Part shown: piece by piece, positions 40,347 to 48,296 of the stretch
How positions within the stretch are numbered: position 1 is the first letter of the stretch
Layout of the letters: each line of letters opens with the position of its first letter
Source of the DNA: Georgenia muralis
GTDB taxonomy: Bacteria; Actinomycetota; Actinomycetes; Actinomycetales; Actinomycetaceae
Assembly: GCF_003814705.1 (NCBI RefSeq)
Contig: NZ_RKRA01000001.1
Span: 1,364,001 to 1,428,000 of the forward strand
Direction of reading: 5' to 3'
Length of the DNA: 64,000 nt
The notes under the pieces: model-generated
Told to the model about the DNA's origin: nothing
The model's input: the letters and a program-made list of their open reading frames with translations, nothing else
The model's database searches: none
Made by a program: the position numbers and the translations under genes

Positions 40347-40500
40347 CAACGACGCTGCCACGGCGCATCGACGACGCTGCCACGGCGCATCGAGCACGGT
40401 GCCACGGCGCACCGACAACGTTGCCACGGCGCATCGAGCACGGTGCCACGGCGCATCGACGACGCTGCCACGGCGCATCGAGCACGGTGCCGCGGCGCCA
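40347..40500. repeat. Seven-copy 22-bp tandem repeat
   Basis: Seven contiguous 22-bp units ending in GCCACGGCGCAT or close variants. Two types alternate: CGACGACGCTG... (units 1, 2, 4, 6) and CGAGCACGGTG... (units 3, 5, 7), which gives a 44-bp higher-order period at the right end. It lies between the fhaA promoter side and tRNA-Leu; no gene fits there. Confidence 0.93.
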
Positions 40501-40626
40501 TGTCGACGGCGCCACCGGGCCGCTGCCTGACGCCGTCGCGTGTCCGGGATCACGTCACGGCCCGGCGCCCGCGCGTCGGGCGGCAGCGGGCCCCCGTGCT
40601 AGTGTTTCCACCGCTGTTCACAGCGC

Positions 40627-40710
40627 GCGCGAGTGGCGGAATAGGCAGACGCGCACGGTTCAGGTCCGTGTGCCCGAAAGGGCGTGGGGGTTCAACTCCC
40701 CCCTCGCGCA
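40627..40710 (+). tRNA. tRNA-Leu (CAG)
   Basis: 84 nt with a long variable arm. Acceptor GCGCGAG pairs with CTCGCGC, the anticodon CAG is at 40661-40663 in loop TTCAGGT, and the T-arm is GGGGGTTCAACTCCCCC. CCA is not encoded. A TAGTGT at about 40602 could be its -10 element. Placement beside fhaA matches other actinobacteria. Confidence 0.96.
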
Positions 40711-40814
40711 CAGCAGCAGGCGGCGGGATTCCCGGGTGAACCGGGGGTCCCGCCGCTGTGCATCCTCGGCCTGCCGCAGCGGTGCGTGCTGCGCCGGGCT
40801 GCCGCTGGCTCCCC

Positions 40815-40878
40815 TTGGTCCGGGCGACGGCCCACGGTTCGCTCCATTGGTCCGGGCGACGGCCCACGGTTCGCTCCC
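40815..40878. repeat. 32-bp tandem duplication
   Basis: Two adjacent copies beginning TTGGTCCGGGCGACGGCCCA, differing only at the last base. They lie in the gene-free stretch 40711-41198, in which nothing else could be supported. Confidence 0.9.
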
Positions 40879-41198
40879 TTGATCCACGGACGGTCGCCGC
40901 TGGCGCGCATGTCGGCGTCGAAGCGGGTCACTTACCGGGGAGGTATCGGCGGCGGAGGGCCGTCGGATGTGACCCGATCCGTCCGACCTTCCCCGACTCT
41001 TCCGCTTGGGTCCCGACAGACGGGCGTCAGCATCGTTCGCCGGGGCGTGCGCGGAGGCGGAGCAACCCTCCGAACCAGCCAACTCGCTCGGGAGCGCGGC
41101 CGGGAGCACCCCTTCTTCCAGGTACTGCCAGGACCTCCCCCGGGCGGCCGCACCCGCCTGCCGTGGTGGGGACACGGAGGTGGGCGCGGCACAGACAG

Positions 41199-41964
41199 AC
41201 CGGGCGCGCTGAGGTCCGGGAGTTCCTGGCGTCGCGTCGGGCGCGCGTGATGCCCGAACGGGCCAGGGCTGCCCGCGTACGGCGGGACCGGCGCGTCGCG
41301 GGCCTGCGCCGGGAGGAGGTGGCGAGCGGGAGCACCTCTGCGCCCTCGCCCTCGCGGCAGGGCCGCCGAAGCGGCGTCGCCGCGTACCGACCACCGTGCG
41401 GCCGGCCGCCCAGCAGGTCCTCGACGCGATCACCGACGCCCCCGCGTGGGTGCGCAACGGCCGCCACGACATCGTGGCGATGAACCGGCTGGCCCGGGCC
41501 CTCCACGCCCCCGTCCTGGCGGACCCCCGGCGAACACCACCCGGTTCGTCTACCTCGACCCCGCCGCGCGGGACTTCTTCGTGGACTGGGACAGATCGCG
41601 AACGGCGCCGCCGCCATGCTCCGCCTCGAGGCCGGCCGCAACCCGCACGACCAGGAGCTCATCGCACTGGTCGGCGAGCTGTCGACCCGCAGCGAGCTCT
41701 TCCGGCAGCGATGGGCCTCACAACGTGCAGTTCCACCGCAGCGGCCGCGAGCGCCCGCGGCACCCCGTCGTGGGCGAGCTCGACCTGGACTTCGAGTCGA
41801 TGGAGCTGCCGTCGGAACCGGACCTCGTGCTCAACGTCTACACCGCCCCCGCCGGGTCGCCCACTGCGGACGCCCTCAGACTCCTCGCCTCCTGGGCGGC
41901 CACGCAGGAGGCCGAGGCACTGACGGAGCAGCCCGGCGCCGCGGTGGAGGAGCTCCGCGGCTGA
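41199..41964 (+). pseudogene. MmyB-like / XRE-family transcriptional regulator, decayed
   Basis: Pieces of one regulator are spread over three frames. EVREFLASRRARV and GLRREEVA (about 41211-41325) come from the helix-turn-helix head. A deletion then removes most of the HTH. EHLCALALAAGPPKRRRRVPTTVRPAAQ leads into VLDAITDAPAWVRNGRHDIVAMNRLARAL, then ARDFFVDWD. Next come MLRLEAGRNPHDQELIALVGELSTRSELFRQRWA and VVGELDLDFESMELP down to the stop at 41964. At least three frameshifts plus one deletion make it non-functional. Confidence 0.85.
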
Positions 41965-42114
41965 GGCGCGAGCTGCTGTCCATGACCGAGGTCTTCGTCA
42001 TGCGCGACGTCCTCATCCATGAGCGGCGCGCCTGGTCGTCCCGTCCGCTGACGACAACCACGCCTAGCGGGGCAGGCGGGGGTCGTGCGGGCGCCCCACC
42101 GCGAAGGGGACGTC

Positions 42115-42158
42115 TGGTCAGTGGGCGAGGAAGACGTGGTCAGTGGGCGAGGAAGACG
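42115..42158. repeat. 22-bp tandem duplication at a gene end
   Basis: Two exact copies of a 22-bp unit starting TGGTCAGTGGGCGAGG. The stop codon of the leftward gene lies in the right copy, so the last codons of that gene are repeated just beyond its stop. Confidence 0.92.
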
Positions 42159-42667
42159 TCGTGCTCGGCGCAGCCGGAGGGGACCTCGACGCCGCCGACG
42201 TCGTACGGACCCGTCGGCGCCGGACCGGGGGAGTGCTCGACGACGTACCCGCCGGCGAGCCCGACCGTCTCACCGAGCGTGAAGGTCCCGTAGCCGGGCA
42301 CGTCCACCGTCAACGGGTCGGTGCCGGCCACCGTCGTCCCGTGCGGCCACACGACAACTGCCCCGCCGGCGCCCAGACACCCCCCGAGCACCTCGAGCTC
42401 GCCCGGGAGCAGGGCGTCCATGCCGGCGTCGGCTCGCGCACCGACCAGGACGGCGACGTCGCCGCCGGAGACGACCTCGCCCCCGGCGCCGCCGCACGCC
42501 GCGAGCAGGCCCGCCGTGGTGACGACGACGAGCAGGCGCCACGGTCCCGGCCGGGAGCGAACCTCCCACCCGACCGGCGAATCCCGGGTGCCACGCGGTG
42601 CGCCGGTGCGATCCTGGGCGTGCGCGCACGGGCCCGGCGGCCGACCGTGCCACGAGGAGGAAGCCAT
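42140..42667 (-). CDS. Putative lipoprotein, hypothetical
   Basis: A 175-residue frame with a hydrophobic stretch LLVVVTTAGLLAACGG whose L-A-A-C is a good lipobox, then a Gly/Val-rich outer domain with two further cysteines. No family recognised. The only usual start in frame, ATG 42667, gives an unusually long 45-residue head before the signal segment and shares bases with the start of the divergent gene, so the true start is doubtful. It ends EHDVFLAH. Confidence 0.55.
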   Translation of the reverse strand: MASSSWHGRPPGPCAHAQDRTGAPRGTRDSPVGWEVRSRPGPWRLLVVVTTAGLLAACGGAGGEVVSGGDVAVLVGARADAGMDALLPGELEVLGGCLGAGGAVVVWPHGTTVAGTDPLTVDVPGYGTFTLGETVGLAGGYVVEHSPGPAPTGPYDVGGVEVPSGCAEHDVFLAH

Positions 42668-43022
42668 GAGGGAAGAGTCCCACCTGCGCACGCTCGCCGA
42701 GACGCTGCGCGACGCGCCGACGGTCCGGCGGGCGTTCGGGGAGGCGCACGAGTCCGACGGCGCCACCGTCATCCCGGTCGCCACGGTGCTCGGCGCCGGT
42801 GGCCTCGGGTACGGCTCGGGTGGTCCTGACGCTGGGCCGGCGGCCGGGGAGGGCGGTGGTGGGGGCCACGCCCTGCGTGTCCGACCGCTCGGGGTCTACG
42901 TGATCCGCGCCGGTGAGGTCACGTGGCAGCCCGTCACGGATCCGAGCCGGGTCATCCTCGGTGGCCAGGTCGTCGGAGCGCTGGCACTCCTGCTGCTGGC
43001 CCGCGCGCTCCGCCGTCGCTGA
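42666..43022 (+). CDS. GerW/YtfJ family protein
   Basis: A 118-residue protein. VRRAFGEAHESDGATVIPVATV followed by a glycine-rich GAGGLGYGSGG is the core pattern of the GerW (YtfJ) family. ALRVRPLGVYVIRAGEVTW completes it, and a hydrophobic C-terminus (VVGALALLLLARAL) may anchor it. In Bacillus the family is linked to spore germination; actinobacterial members occur in non-spore-formers and their role is unknown. Start: ATG 42666 after AGGAGG. Confidence 0.8.
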   Translation: MREESHLRTLAETLRDAPTVRRAFGEAHESDGATVIPVATVLGAGGLGYGSGGPDAGPAAGEGGGGGHALRVRPLGVYVIRAGEVTWQPVTDPSRVILGGQVVGALALLLLARALRRR

Positions 43023-43176
43023 CGGCGCGGCCCATCGCTCGACGGTGGGGGCGGCCCTCGTCGACGTGCCGGTGCGCACGCGCGCCCACCTTTCCGTCCT
43101 GTGCATCGGCGCAGGTCAGCGCCGCAGCCTCCGATAACGTGAGTCCTATCTGTCCCCTGAAACCGAAAGAAGCCCT

Positions 43177-44625
43177 GTGGACATCCTCCTCGGCTCCATC
43201 CCGTTGCTCGCCGTGCTCGTCCTGGTTGTTGTCGTCGTCTTCGTCGTGCTCAGGAAGTCGATCCGCACCGTGGACCTCAACGAGGCCCTCGTCATCGTCG
43301 GCCGCAACGCCAAGGAGGGGCCCACCGGCAGCCTCGACGCCGTCCCGCCCGCCGGGACGCTCACGGACGGCAAGGGCCCGCGCGTCGTCATCGGCGGCCG
43401 TGCGTACGTCAAGCCCTTCGTCGAGTCCGCCACGAAGATCTCGCTCGAGCAGCGCCAGCTCTCCCTCACGGTCGAGGGTGTGGACAAGAACTTCATCGCA
43501 GTCTCGGTCAAGGCCTCGGTCCTGTTCAAGGTCCGCGGCGACGTCGACGGCGTCCGGCGCGCGGCGCAGCGGTTCACCAGCCAGCAGGCCAAGCTCGAGG
43601 GCCCGCTCCAGCAGTCGCTCGAGGGCGCACTGCGCCCGGTCCTGGGCTCGATGACGGTCGAGCAGATCATCTCCGACCGTCAGGCGCTGCAGGACCGGGT
43701 GTTCGAGTCGATCAAGCCGGACCTGTACCAGCAGGGCTTCCACATCGACCTGGTGAACCTCTCCGACATCTCCACCCCGGCCTCGGACTACCTCGCCAAC
43801 CTCGGCCGGGCGCAGGCCGCGACGGCGCGTCAGGAGGCCGAGGTCAAGGAGGCCGAGGCCCGGCTGGTGTCGGAGACGGCGCAGATCGCCGCGCAGGAGC
43901 AGATCGCCGAACGCCAGCGTGACCTCGCCCTCAAGCAGGCCACCATCAAGGCCCAGACGGACCGGGCCGCCGCCGAGGCGGACGCCGCCGGCCAGCTCGC
44001 CCGCGCCGAGCAGGAACGGGTCGTGGCGGCGCAGGAGCGCGAGGCCCTGCAGGAGAAGGCCCGGGTGGCCGAGCAGCAGCTCGACATCGACGTGCGCAAG
44101 CCCGCCGACGCCGCCGCGTACGCCGCCGCCAAGCAGGCAGAGGGTGAGCGGGACGCCCGCAAGGCCGAGACGGACGCGGCCGCCTACGAGCGCCAGGCGC
44201 TCGCCGAGGCAGAGCTCTCCGCCCAGCGCAACGAGGCCGAGGCGATCAAGGCCCGTGGCGAGGCCGACGCCGAGTCGATCCGCGCGCGCGGCCTCGCCGA
44301 GGCCGCTGCGACCGAGGCGCAGGCGAAGGCCCTGGCCGAGCAGGGCTCAGCGGTCATCGCGCAGCAGGTCGTCGCGCGGCTGCCCGAGATCATCCGCGCC
44401 GCCGCGGAGCCGGTCGGTCAGATCGACAACCTGACCGTCGTCGGGACCGACGGTGCCGGCGCCGTGACGAAGATCGCCGGCCAGGTCTTGGGGGAGGGAC
44501 AGCAGGTGGTCAAGGCGCTCTCCGGCATCGACCTCGCCCAGGTCGTCGCCTCCCTCGGTGCCCTGCCTGCCGTCGCGGTGAACGGTGCATCCACGGACGG
44601 CGCGGCGGTTCCGGGGGACCACTGA
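43177..44625 (+). CDS. Flotillin-like SPFH-domain membrane protein
   Basis: A 482-residue flotillin-like protein. One N-terminal TM segment (about 4-26) precedes the SPFH/band-7 domain (about 30-200, including NEALVIVGRNAKEG and LSVKASVLFKV-like strands). A long Ala/Glu/Gln/Arg-rich coiled coil follows (about 210-400), then a Gly/Ala-rich tail. Flotillins form membrane microdomains. Start: GTG 43177. No NfeD partner gene is adjacent, which differs from many bacterial flotillin operons. Confidence 0.9.
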   Translation: MDILLGSIPLLAVLVLVVVVVFVVLRKSIRTVDLNEALVIVGRNAKEGPTGSLDAVPPAGTLTDGKGPRVVIGGRAYVKPFVESATKISLEQRQLSLTVEGVDKNFIAVSVKASVLFKVRGDVDGVRRAAQRFTSQQAKLEGPLQQSLEGALRPVLGSMTVEQIISDRQALQDRVFESIKPDLYQQGFHIDLVNLSDISTPASDYLANLGRAQAATARQEAEVKEAEARLVSETAQIAAQEQIAERQRDLALKQATIKAQTDRAAAEADAAGQLARAEQERVVAAQEREALQEKARVAEQQLDIDVRKPADAAAYAAAKQAEGERDARKAETDAAAYERQALAEAELSAQRNEAEAIKARGEADAESIRARGLAEAAATEAQAKALAEQGSAVIAQQVVARLPEIIRAAAEPVGQIDNLTVVGTDGAGAVTKIAGQVLGEGQQVVKALSGIDLAQVVASLGALPAVAVNGASTDGAAVPGDH

Positions 44626-44710
44626 CGACCCGCCTGCGCCCGGACGGCTCCCGTGAGGAGGCCGTCGTCCGGCCGCACCGGGACCTTTGCCCGGGCGTCG
44701 GGCGGCTGAT

Positions 44711-44731
44711 GGTCCCGGTCCTTTCGGGACC
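44711..44731. terminator. Hairpin after the flotillin gene
   Basis: GGTCCCG, a 7-base loop, then CGGGACC. It lies 86 bp past the stop. A second inverted repeat, GACGGC...GCCGTC, lies just upstream (about 44643-44666). Confidence 0.55.
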
Positions 44732-44864
44732 TCGGTCCTGACTCCGCCCGGTTTGTCGCTTCTACGTTTATCCCGACAAGAACGCCCGAGCCCCCCGCAC
44801 CGGCCCGGAGCACATGGAGCGGGACGCCTGATCGGTGGCCCGCACGAAGACGGGAAATCGAATC

Positions 44865-45362
44865 ATGAGCAAGTCCGCTACCAAGATCGCCGGGATCGTC
44901 TCGATCATCGCGGGGATCGTCTTCATCGTCGCTGGTGGGGTCACCTGGGGCATCGTGAGCAACCAGCTCGCGGCGGAGAACATCTCCGTGCCGGAGGACT
45001 CCTCGATGCTCCCGGGCGACCGCGTCGATGGTCCGTTCTCGGCGTACGCGCAGGCGCAGATCATCAACAAGCACGCGCTGGCCGGGACCGAGGGTCGCAC
45101 GTACGCCGAGCTGGGTGCGGCGATGGGGGAGGTCGAGGAGGGCTCTGAGGAGCAGCAGGCGCTGCAGGAGCAGCGGACGTCGGTGATGACCGCGTCGTTC
45201 CTGCGGGCGTCGTTGTTCACCTCGGTGGTCTCCTACGGTGTCGCCGCCCTGGTGATGGGTCTGGGTGTGCTGTGGATCCTGGTCGGGTGGGCGCTGACCA
45301 CCCTGCGCACGGCCCCGGCCGCGCCGGTGGTCTCCCAGGACCGCACCCCGGTCACCGTCTGA
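44865..45362 (+). CDS. Conserved two-TM hypothetical membrane protein
   Basis: A 165-residue protein. TM1 is KIAGIVSIIAGIVFIVAGGVTWGIV (7-31) and TM2 is TSVVSYGVAALVMGLGVLWILVGWAL (about 119-145). The outer loop between them contains DRVDGPFSAYAQAQIINKHAL, a segment shared by a widespread actinobacterial family sometimes mis-annotated as a LigA dioxygenase. No catalytic motif is visible. Start: ATG 44865; a GTG ten codons upstream is also open. Confidence 0.85.
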   Translation: MSKSATKIAGIVSIIAGIVFIVAGGVTWGIVSNQLAAENISVPEDSSMLPGDRVDGPFSAYAQAQIINKHALAGTEGRTYAELGAAMGEVEEGSEEQQALQEQRTSVMTASFLRASLFTSVVSYGVAALVMGLGVLWILVGWALTTLRTAPAAPVVSQDRTPVTV

Positions 45363-45461
45363 CCACCCCGCACCACGCGCCACGCACCAGGTCTCCAGCA
45401 CCGGGCGCCACGCACGGTAGTTCCGCAGCACGGCAGCACGTCGTTCCACAGTCACTTCGCC

Positions 45462-45504
45462 GGAGCCCCCGGCCCCCGCCACGAGGTGAGGGGTCGGGGG
45501 CTCC
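45462..45504 (+). terminator. Strong hairpin terminator
   Basis: GGAGCCCCCGGCCCC (45462-45476) pairs with GGGGTCGGGGGCTCC (45490-45504) with one mismatch. It lies 100 bp after the two-TM gene. Confidence 0.75.
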
Positions 45505-45722
45505 GCCGTGTCCGGGGATCCGCCGTGGGGCCGGTGCATTCTCCGGTCACACCCCTGGCCTGCCGCGGGCGACGTCGACCGGGCGATGCCGACCCGGGCG
45601 GGGCCGCCCGTCCGGGTGTGGTCGAACCAGTAGATGGTGGGCGACTCAGGACCTGGCGGGGTGAGCCAGCAGTGCGGGAACCTCGACCTCACCCCGGGAC
45701 CCTCGATCTCGGCGCGGCCCTG

Positions 45723-45816
45723 CTGACCGGGCCGGCGCTCGGTCAGCCCGCCGGAACCTCGATGCCCTGCTGACCGGGCCGGCGCTCGGTCAGCCCGCCG
45801 GGACCTCGATGCCCTG
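45723..45816. repeat. 47-bp tandem duplication, each copy with a hairpin
   Basis: Two copies start at 45723 and 45770 and differ by one base. Each opens with CTGACCG, a 10-base loop and CGGTCAG, so each can fold into a stem-loop. The surrounding 45505-45989 has no supported gene. Confidence 0.9.
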
Positions 45817-45989
45817 CTTCTGCGGCCTCGCCCTCAACGGCGGCGGTCGGTCCGAGCTCCTTGTCCCACAGCTGCTCCCGGGTGCAGCCTCAGGCAGGCA
45901 GCCGTCTCGCCATGCGAGCGCCCCGGCGGGGCGCGGCTCACGATGCGGGCCGCGGCCCGGCCCTGCCTCGTCCGTTTCGTACGTTTCCT

Positions 45990-46083
45990 CCACCCATCCA
46001 GAGCGGCCGAGAGACCTGGCTCGACGACGCCGCAGCAACCTCCCCGCCTCGCGGGGGCGGGTGCTCACGCCGGGACCGATGGA
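45990..46083 (+). promoter_or_regulatory. SAM-I (S-box) riboswitch
   Basis: P1 is CCATC (45994-45998) with GATGG (46078-46082). AGAG, then P2 GCGGC/GCCGC, the GAGAGACCTGGC segment and the GCAACC core follow. A GC-rich P3 (CCCCGC/GCGGGG) and the GGTGC segment complete the S-box order. The P1 3' strand runs into GGAGGAG, the ribosome-binding site of the gene that starts at 46093. SAM binding would therefore hide it: translational control is inferred. Confidence 0.82.
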
Positions 46084-46092
46084 GGAGAGCCC

Positions 46093-46620
46093 ATGCCTGT
46101 GACCACCGACCGACACACCGACGACCGGCCCCGGATCAAGCACGTCCGCGCCCGCGGCGAGTGGGCCGGGAGCTACACGACCCGCCTGAGCGTGCGCGGC
46201 TTCGACTTCGTCGCGGCGGAGCCACGCTCCTTCGGCGGGGACGACAGCGGGCCGACGCCGATGGAGTACGTCGCCGCGGCGCTCGCCTCGTGCCTGACCG
46301 TCGTCGTCGAGAAGGTGGCCCAGGAGCGCGACCACACCATCCATGCCCTGCACGTGGAGACCGACGCCACCCAGGACGTGCGGGGGTTCGCCGGCACGGC
46401 GGACGTGCCGCCGTACTTCTCCCACGTCACCCTCGCCGTGGCGCTCCGCACCGACGCCACCGCCGACGAGGTCGCCGCCCTGCGGGGGGAGGTCCTGCGC
46501 CGGTGCCCGGCGTACGGACTGATCGCCGCGGCCGGCGTGCCGGTCGACGACGTCTGGGACGTCACCACGCAGGTCTCCCCCGGCGTCGCCGAGGACCTCA
46601 CCCCGGGGCCGACCCGATGA
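46093..46620 (+). CDS. OsmC family protein
   Basis: A 175-residue OsmC/Ohr-fold protein. The two reactive cysteines are C67 (ALASCLTVVVE) and C138 (RRCPAYGLI). SGPTPMEYVAAALASC is the family signature. Such proteins reduce peroxides or act in thiol chemistry. Being first gene after a SAM riboswitch suggests a sulfur or methionine role here rather than osmotic stress. Start: ATG 46093, five bases after GGAGGAG. Coupled by ATGA overlap to the transporter gene. Confidence 0.9.
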   Translation: MPVTTDRHTDDRPRIKHVRARGEWAGSYTTRLSVRGFDFVAAEPRSFGGDDSGPTPMEYVAAALASCLTVVVEKVAQERDHTIHALHVETDATQDVRGFAGTADVPPYFSHVTLAVALRTDATADEVAALRGEVLRRCPAYGLIAAAGVPVDDVWDVTTQVSPGVAEDLTPGPTR

Positions 46621-48296
46621 CGACCGTCGGCCTCTGGACGGTCGGGCTCGCCCTGGCCTACACCGCCTTCCTCGTCCTCGCCGGCCGGGCGGTCCGCGCG
46701 CGGGCCGGCGGCGCCGCCAACTACTTCGTGGGCGGACGGAACTTCCGGCCGATCACGGTGGCGTTCTGCATCACCGGCCTGTTCTCGGGGTCCTCGTTCA
46801 TCGCCATCCTCGAGCTGTCGTACCGCACCGGCGTCTCGGCGGTCTGGTACGGCGTCGCCGAGATCGTCCAGATCACCCTCATCGCCGCCCTGCTCGTGGT
46901 TCCGCTGCGCAAGCGGCTCGTCGTCACCATCACCGGCCTCATCGGCGACCGCTTCGGCCGCGCGGCCCGCGCCGTCGGCGGGGTGATCACCGCGTTCACG
47001 TTCCCGATGTGGTCCGTCGCGACCGCGATCGCCTTCGCGACCGCCCTGCACGCGGTCACAGGGCTGAGCATCCACGGGTCGGTCATCGCCACGGCCCTGC
47101 TGCTCCTGGCCTTTCTCTGGGGCGGGGGCATGCGGTCGGTCGCCCTGACGCAGACGGCCAACGTCGTGGTCTTCGTGGTCATGCTCGCCGTCGGCGCGGC
47201 CGCGGTCCTCGTCGGGCCCGGCCTCGGGGCCCTCGCCGACCTGCCCACCACCCATCCCCGGCTCGTCGACCCGTCGGCGGCAGGGGTGACCCTCATCGTC
47301 GCCTGGTTCGGCACCTTCGTGGTCAACGTCCTGCTGGCCCAGGCCGCGTTCCAGATGGCGCTGTCGTGCCGGACGCCCGAGGAGGGCCGGAAGGGGCTCG
47401 GCTGGGCCGCGGTCATGGCGGTGCCGTTCATCGTCCTGGGCGTCGCGATCGGCGTCGCGGCCGCCGTCACCGTCCCCGGCGAGAGCCTCGGTCTCCTCGG
47501 CGTCACCCGGTTCGTCACCGACGCCCTCCCCGCTCCACTCGCAGCCGCGTTCTTCCTCGGCCTGTGGGCGTGCGCGATCGGCTGGGGCGGGCCCTGCCAG
47601 TTCTCCGGCGCGACCTCCCTCGGCCGCGACGTCGGCGCCGCGCTCAACCCGCGGGCGAGCGAGGCCGACCTCGTGCGCTACACCCGCTGGTCCCTCGTTC
47701 TGCTCACCGCGCTGATGGTGGTCTTCGCGCTGCTGCGCACCGAGCAGTCGGCGTGGTGGAACGTCCTGGCCTGGACGCTGCGCAACGGCGCCACCCTCGC
47801 CCCGGTCGCCGCCGTGCTCTTCTGGCCGGTGGCCACCCGCCGGGCAGCGCTGGCGTCGCTGGTGGCCGGGTTCACGACCGGTCTGACCTGGTACCACCTC
47901 GGCGGGTGGGACCCCGCGGCGTTCTACCTGGGCATCCATCCCGTGTGGGTGGGGATGGGCCTCAACCTCGTGGTCCTGCTCGCCGTCACCCTCGCCCAGG
48001 GCGGCTGGACGCTGTCGGCCGGTACCGCCCGACGGCGCCGGGGCGGCGCCACGGTCGTCGGGGCGGCGGTGGTGCTCGCGGTCACCACGCTGTCCTGGGC
48101 GAGCCTGCACCCGCTCGGCCTGACCGGCCTGGCACTGTTCTGTGCCGTGGTGCTCCTCACGGCCGGTGTCTTCCAGCTCACCGTCCCTGCGCTGGCCACG
48201 CGCACGTTGCCGGTGCCGCAGGAGGTGCCGCAGGAGCAGACCGGCGGCGGGGTTGCCGGCCTCACCCACGAACGCACGGAGGCGCTGCGGAGATGA
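46617..48296 (+). CDS. Sodium:solute symporter (SSS family)
   Basis: A 559-residue transporter with about 13 hydrophobic segments. The SSS start NYFVGGRNFRPITVAFCITGLFSGSSF is characteristic. Later landmarks are GLIGDRFGRAARAVGG, LSCRTPEEGRKGLGWA and the QFSGATSLGRDVGAALNPRASEAD segment. The substrate is unknown; the riboswitch suggests methionine or another sulfur compound. Start: ATG 46617 overlaps the osmC stop, and its own stop overlaps the next start (ATGA). Confidence 0.88.
   Translation: MTTVGLWTVGLALAYTAFLVLAGRAVRARAGGAANYFVGGRNFRPITVAFCITGLFSGSSFIAILELSYRTGVSAVWYGVAEIVQITLIAALLVVPLRKRLVVTITGLIGDRFGRAARAVGGVITAFTFPMWSVATAIAFATALHAVTGLSIHGSVIATALLLLAFLWGGGMRSVALTQTANVVVFVVMLAVGAAAVLVGPGLGALADLPTTHPRLVDPSAAGVTLIVAWFGTFVVNVLLAQAAFQMALSCRTPEEGRKGLGWAAVMAVPFIVLGVAIGVAAAVTVPGESLGLLGVTRFVTDALPAPLAAAFFLGLWACAIGWGGPCQFSGATSLGRDVGAALNPRASEADLVRYTRWSLVLLTALMVVFALLRTEQSAWWNVLAWTLRNGATLAPVAAVLFWPVATRRAALASLVAGFTTGLTWYHLGGWDPAAFYLGIHPVWVGMGLNLVVLLAVTLAQGGWTLSAGTARRRRGGATVVGAAVVLAVTTLSWASLHPLGLTGLALFCAVVLLTAGVFQLTVPALATRTLPVPQEVPQEQTGGGVAGLTHERTEALRR

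Noticed and set aside
40347..40500. CRISPR array
   Set aside because: The 22-bp units are contiguous with no unique spacers, and no cas genes are nearby.
40815..40878. Attachment site of an integrated element next to tRNA-Leu
   Set aside because: The duplication is a local 32-bp tandem and does not match the tRNA 3' end; no integrase gene is present.
43177..44625. Phage or toxin system around the flotillin-like gene
   Set aside because: The protein is a plain SPFH coiled-coil protein; neighbours show no phage, nuclease or toxin features.
45861..46092. N-terminal extension of the symporter reading frame through the OsmC gene and riboswitch
   Set aside because: The ATG at 46617 is coupled to the OsmC stop and gives the normal SSS N-terminus.
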